The position numbers were made by a program, and so were the translations under genes. The notes below the pieces were generated by a model. It was given only the letters and a program-made list of their open reading frames with translations, was not told where the DNA came from and made no database searches. Below are positions 6,668 to 7,572 of a stretch of DNA of 7,572 nt, in pieces; position 1 is the first letter of the stretch, and every line of letters begins with the position of its first letter. The DNA is from an uncultured bacterium (GTDB lineage: Bacteria > Patescibacteriota > Saccharimonadia > Saccharimonadales > Saccharimonadaceae). The DNA lies in assembly GCA_938045655.1 (NCBI GenBank), contig CALIMO010000089.1:1-7572 (forward strand). The letters are read 5' to 3'.

Positions 6668-7572
6668 ATGAAAATTAATACAAAACCATTGCCTGGGATG
6701 ATGGAGCTATTGCCAGAGGAACAGCTCGAGTTTAATCGAATTATGGCAATTATTCAAAAGAATTATGAAAAATTCGGATTTACACCAATTGATACACCAG
6801 TGATTGAGCGAACGGAAACTCTTCTTGCAAAAGCTGGTGGTGAGACTGAGAAGCAGATCTATCGTTTTTCGAAGGGTGATAATGATTTAAGTTTACGGTT
6901 TGATTTAACTGTACCAACTGCAAGATTTGTTGCCGAGAATTTTGGCCAGTTGCAATTTCCTTTTAAACGCTTACAAATTGGCAAAGTCTATCGCGGTGAA
7001 AGAGCGCAGCGAGGTCGTTTTCGTGAATTTTATCAATGTGATATTGATGTGATTGGGCGAGATGAATTGAGCATTTCTTATGATGCCGAAGTTATTGCAG
7101 TAATTTATAATATTTTTCGAGAGCTAAATTTTGGTGATTTTACTCTTCGAATTAATAACCGAAATATCACGAGTGGTTTAATTGAGGGGTTTGATTTAAC
7201 TGAAAAATCAGCTGAAATTATGGCTTTGATTGATCGTACTGAGAAGATTTCAGCTGAGGAATTTTCAGAGCAACTTACCGATTTAAATTTAGGGGAAAAA
7301 TCTCAAATAATTTCTGATTTTATTAAAATCTCAGGTTCAGCTGAAGATGTTATATCTGAGTTAAAAAATCTTTCTCAAAAAATTAAAAATCAACAATTCG
7401 AAAAAGGAATTAAGGAGCTTTCCGAAGTTTCTAAACTGTTAAAAATGATGGGCGTTGAAGAAAAGTATTTCAAACTCGATATGCTAATTGTTCGTGGTCT
7501 TGATTATTATACAGGAACAGTTTTTGAAACAAATTTAAACAACTTCAAAGAAATTGGCTCAGTTTCTAGTGG
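6668..7572 (+). CDS. hisS: Histidyl-tRNA synthetase, N-terminal part (cut by window end)
   Basis: This class II synthetase activates histidine and charges tRNA-His. The first 301 codons are present, about 70% of the usual 420-430; the end of the catalytic core and the anticodon-binding domain lie beyond 7572. Motif 1 is around residues 41-47 (DTPVIE). The histidine-binding stretch reads LRFDLTVPTAR (76-86). Motif 2 is GKVYRGERAQRGRFREFYQC (105-124). The histidine-specific loop is VRGLDYYTGTVFE (275-287). The LRFDLTVP and YYTGTVFE forms match the eukaryote/archaea-like HisRS subtype found in some bacteria, not the LRPEGT form of E. coli. Residues about 170-260 form the helical insertion. The start is set by GAGGA just upstream and the family N-terminus (KPLPGMMELLPEE). 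It is divergent from rarA. Confidence 0.96.
   Translation, partial: MKINTKPLPGMMELLPEEQLEFNRIMAIIQKNYEKFGFTPIDTPVIERTETLLAKAGGETEKQIYRFSKGDNDLSLRFDLTVPTARFVAENFGQLQFPFKRLQIGKVYRGERAQRGRFREFYQCDIDVIGRDELSISYDAEVIAVIYNIFRELNFGDFTLRINNRNITSGLIEGFDLTEKSAEIMALIDRTEKISAEEFSEQLTDLNLGEKSQIISDFIKISGSAEDVISELKNLSQKIKNQQFEKGIKELSEVSKLLKMMGVEEKYFKLDMLIVRGLDYYTGTVFETNLNNFKEIGSVSS

Overview
The window looks like an AT-rich bacterial chromosome segment, probably from Patescibacteria (candidate phyla radiation). Saccharibacteria is my best guess, because of the low GC, compact gene layout, sbcB beside small-genome housekeeping genes, and a membrane-anchored LysM/CHAP hydrolase. This placement is inferred from gene content, not from a marker tree. 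The conserved genes contain no in-frame TGA, so the standard bacterial code fits and the UGA=Gly code of Gracilibacteria/Absconditabacteria does not.

Left part (1-1958) is the cell-wall region. It starts with the 3' end of mltG (endolytic transglycosylase), split by a frameshift near 312. A strong sigma70-type promoter (478-506) and an AT-rich leader follow. Next comes a secreted, membrane-anchored protein with two LysM domains and a C-terminal CHAP hydrolase domain. Its first usable start in frame (GTG 844) lies inside the N-terminal membrane helix. The true N-terminus can be traced to an ATG at 625 if two single-base indels are allowed. A textbook terminator (1910-1958) closes the unit.

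Middle part (1948-3757): obg, encoding the ribosome-associated GTPase, probably read from a leaderless mRNA with start at 1984. It faces an unrecognised 90-aa gene on the minus strand that has its own strong promoter, Shine-Dalgarno site and terminator.

Right part (3723-7572) is the genome-maintenance and translation region. sbcB (exonuclease I, plus) and rarA (AAA+ replication-recombination ATPase, minus) converge. Both start 6 bases after a TAAAAT box, and their promoters share the 12-mer TTTTGCAGTTTT, which suggests common control. hisS (histidyl-tRNA synthetase) diverges from rarA, has its own extended -10 promoter and Shine-Dalgarno site, and runs off the window.

Main points for a second look: the palindrome TTCGAA occurs 24 times, roughly ten times expectation, in all reading phases; sbcB and rarA share a promoter motif; Obg has a non-canonical G4 motif (TKAE); three frameshifts cluster in the first ~710 bases; and several genes appear to be leaderless. 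No RNA genes, CRISPR arrays, insertion sequences or complete novel multigene system were seen.
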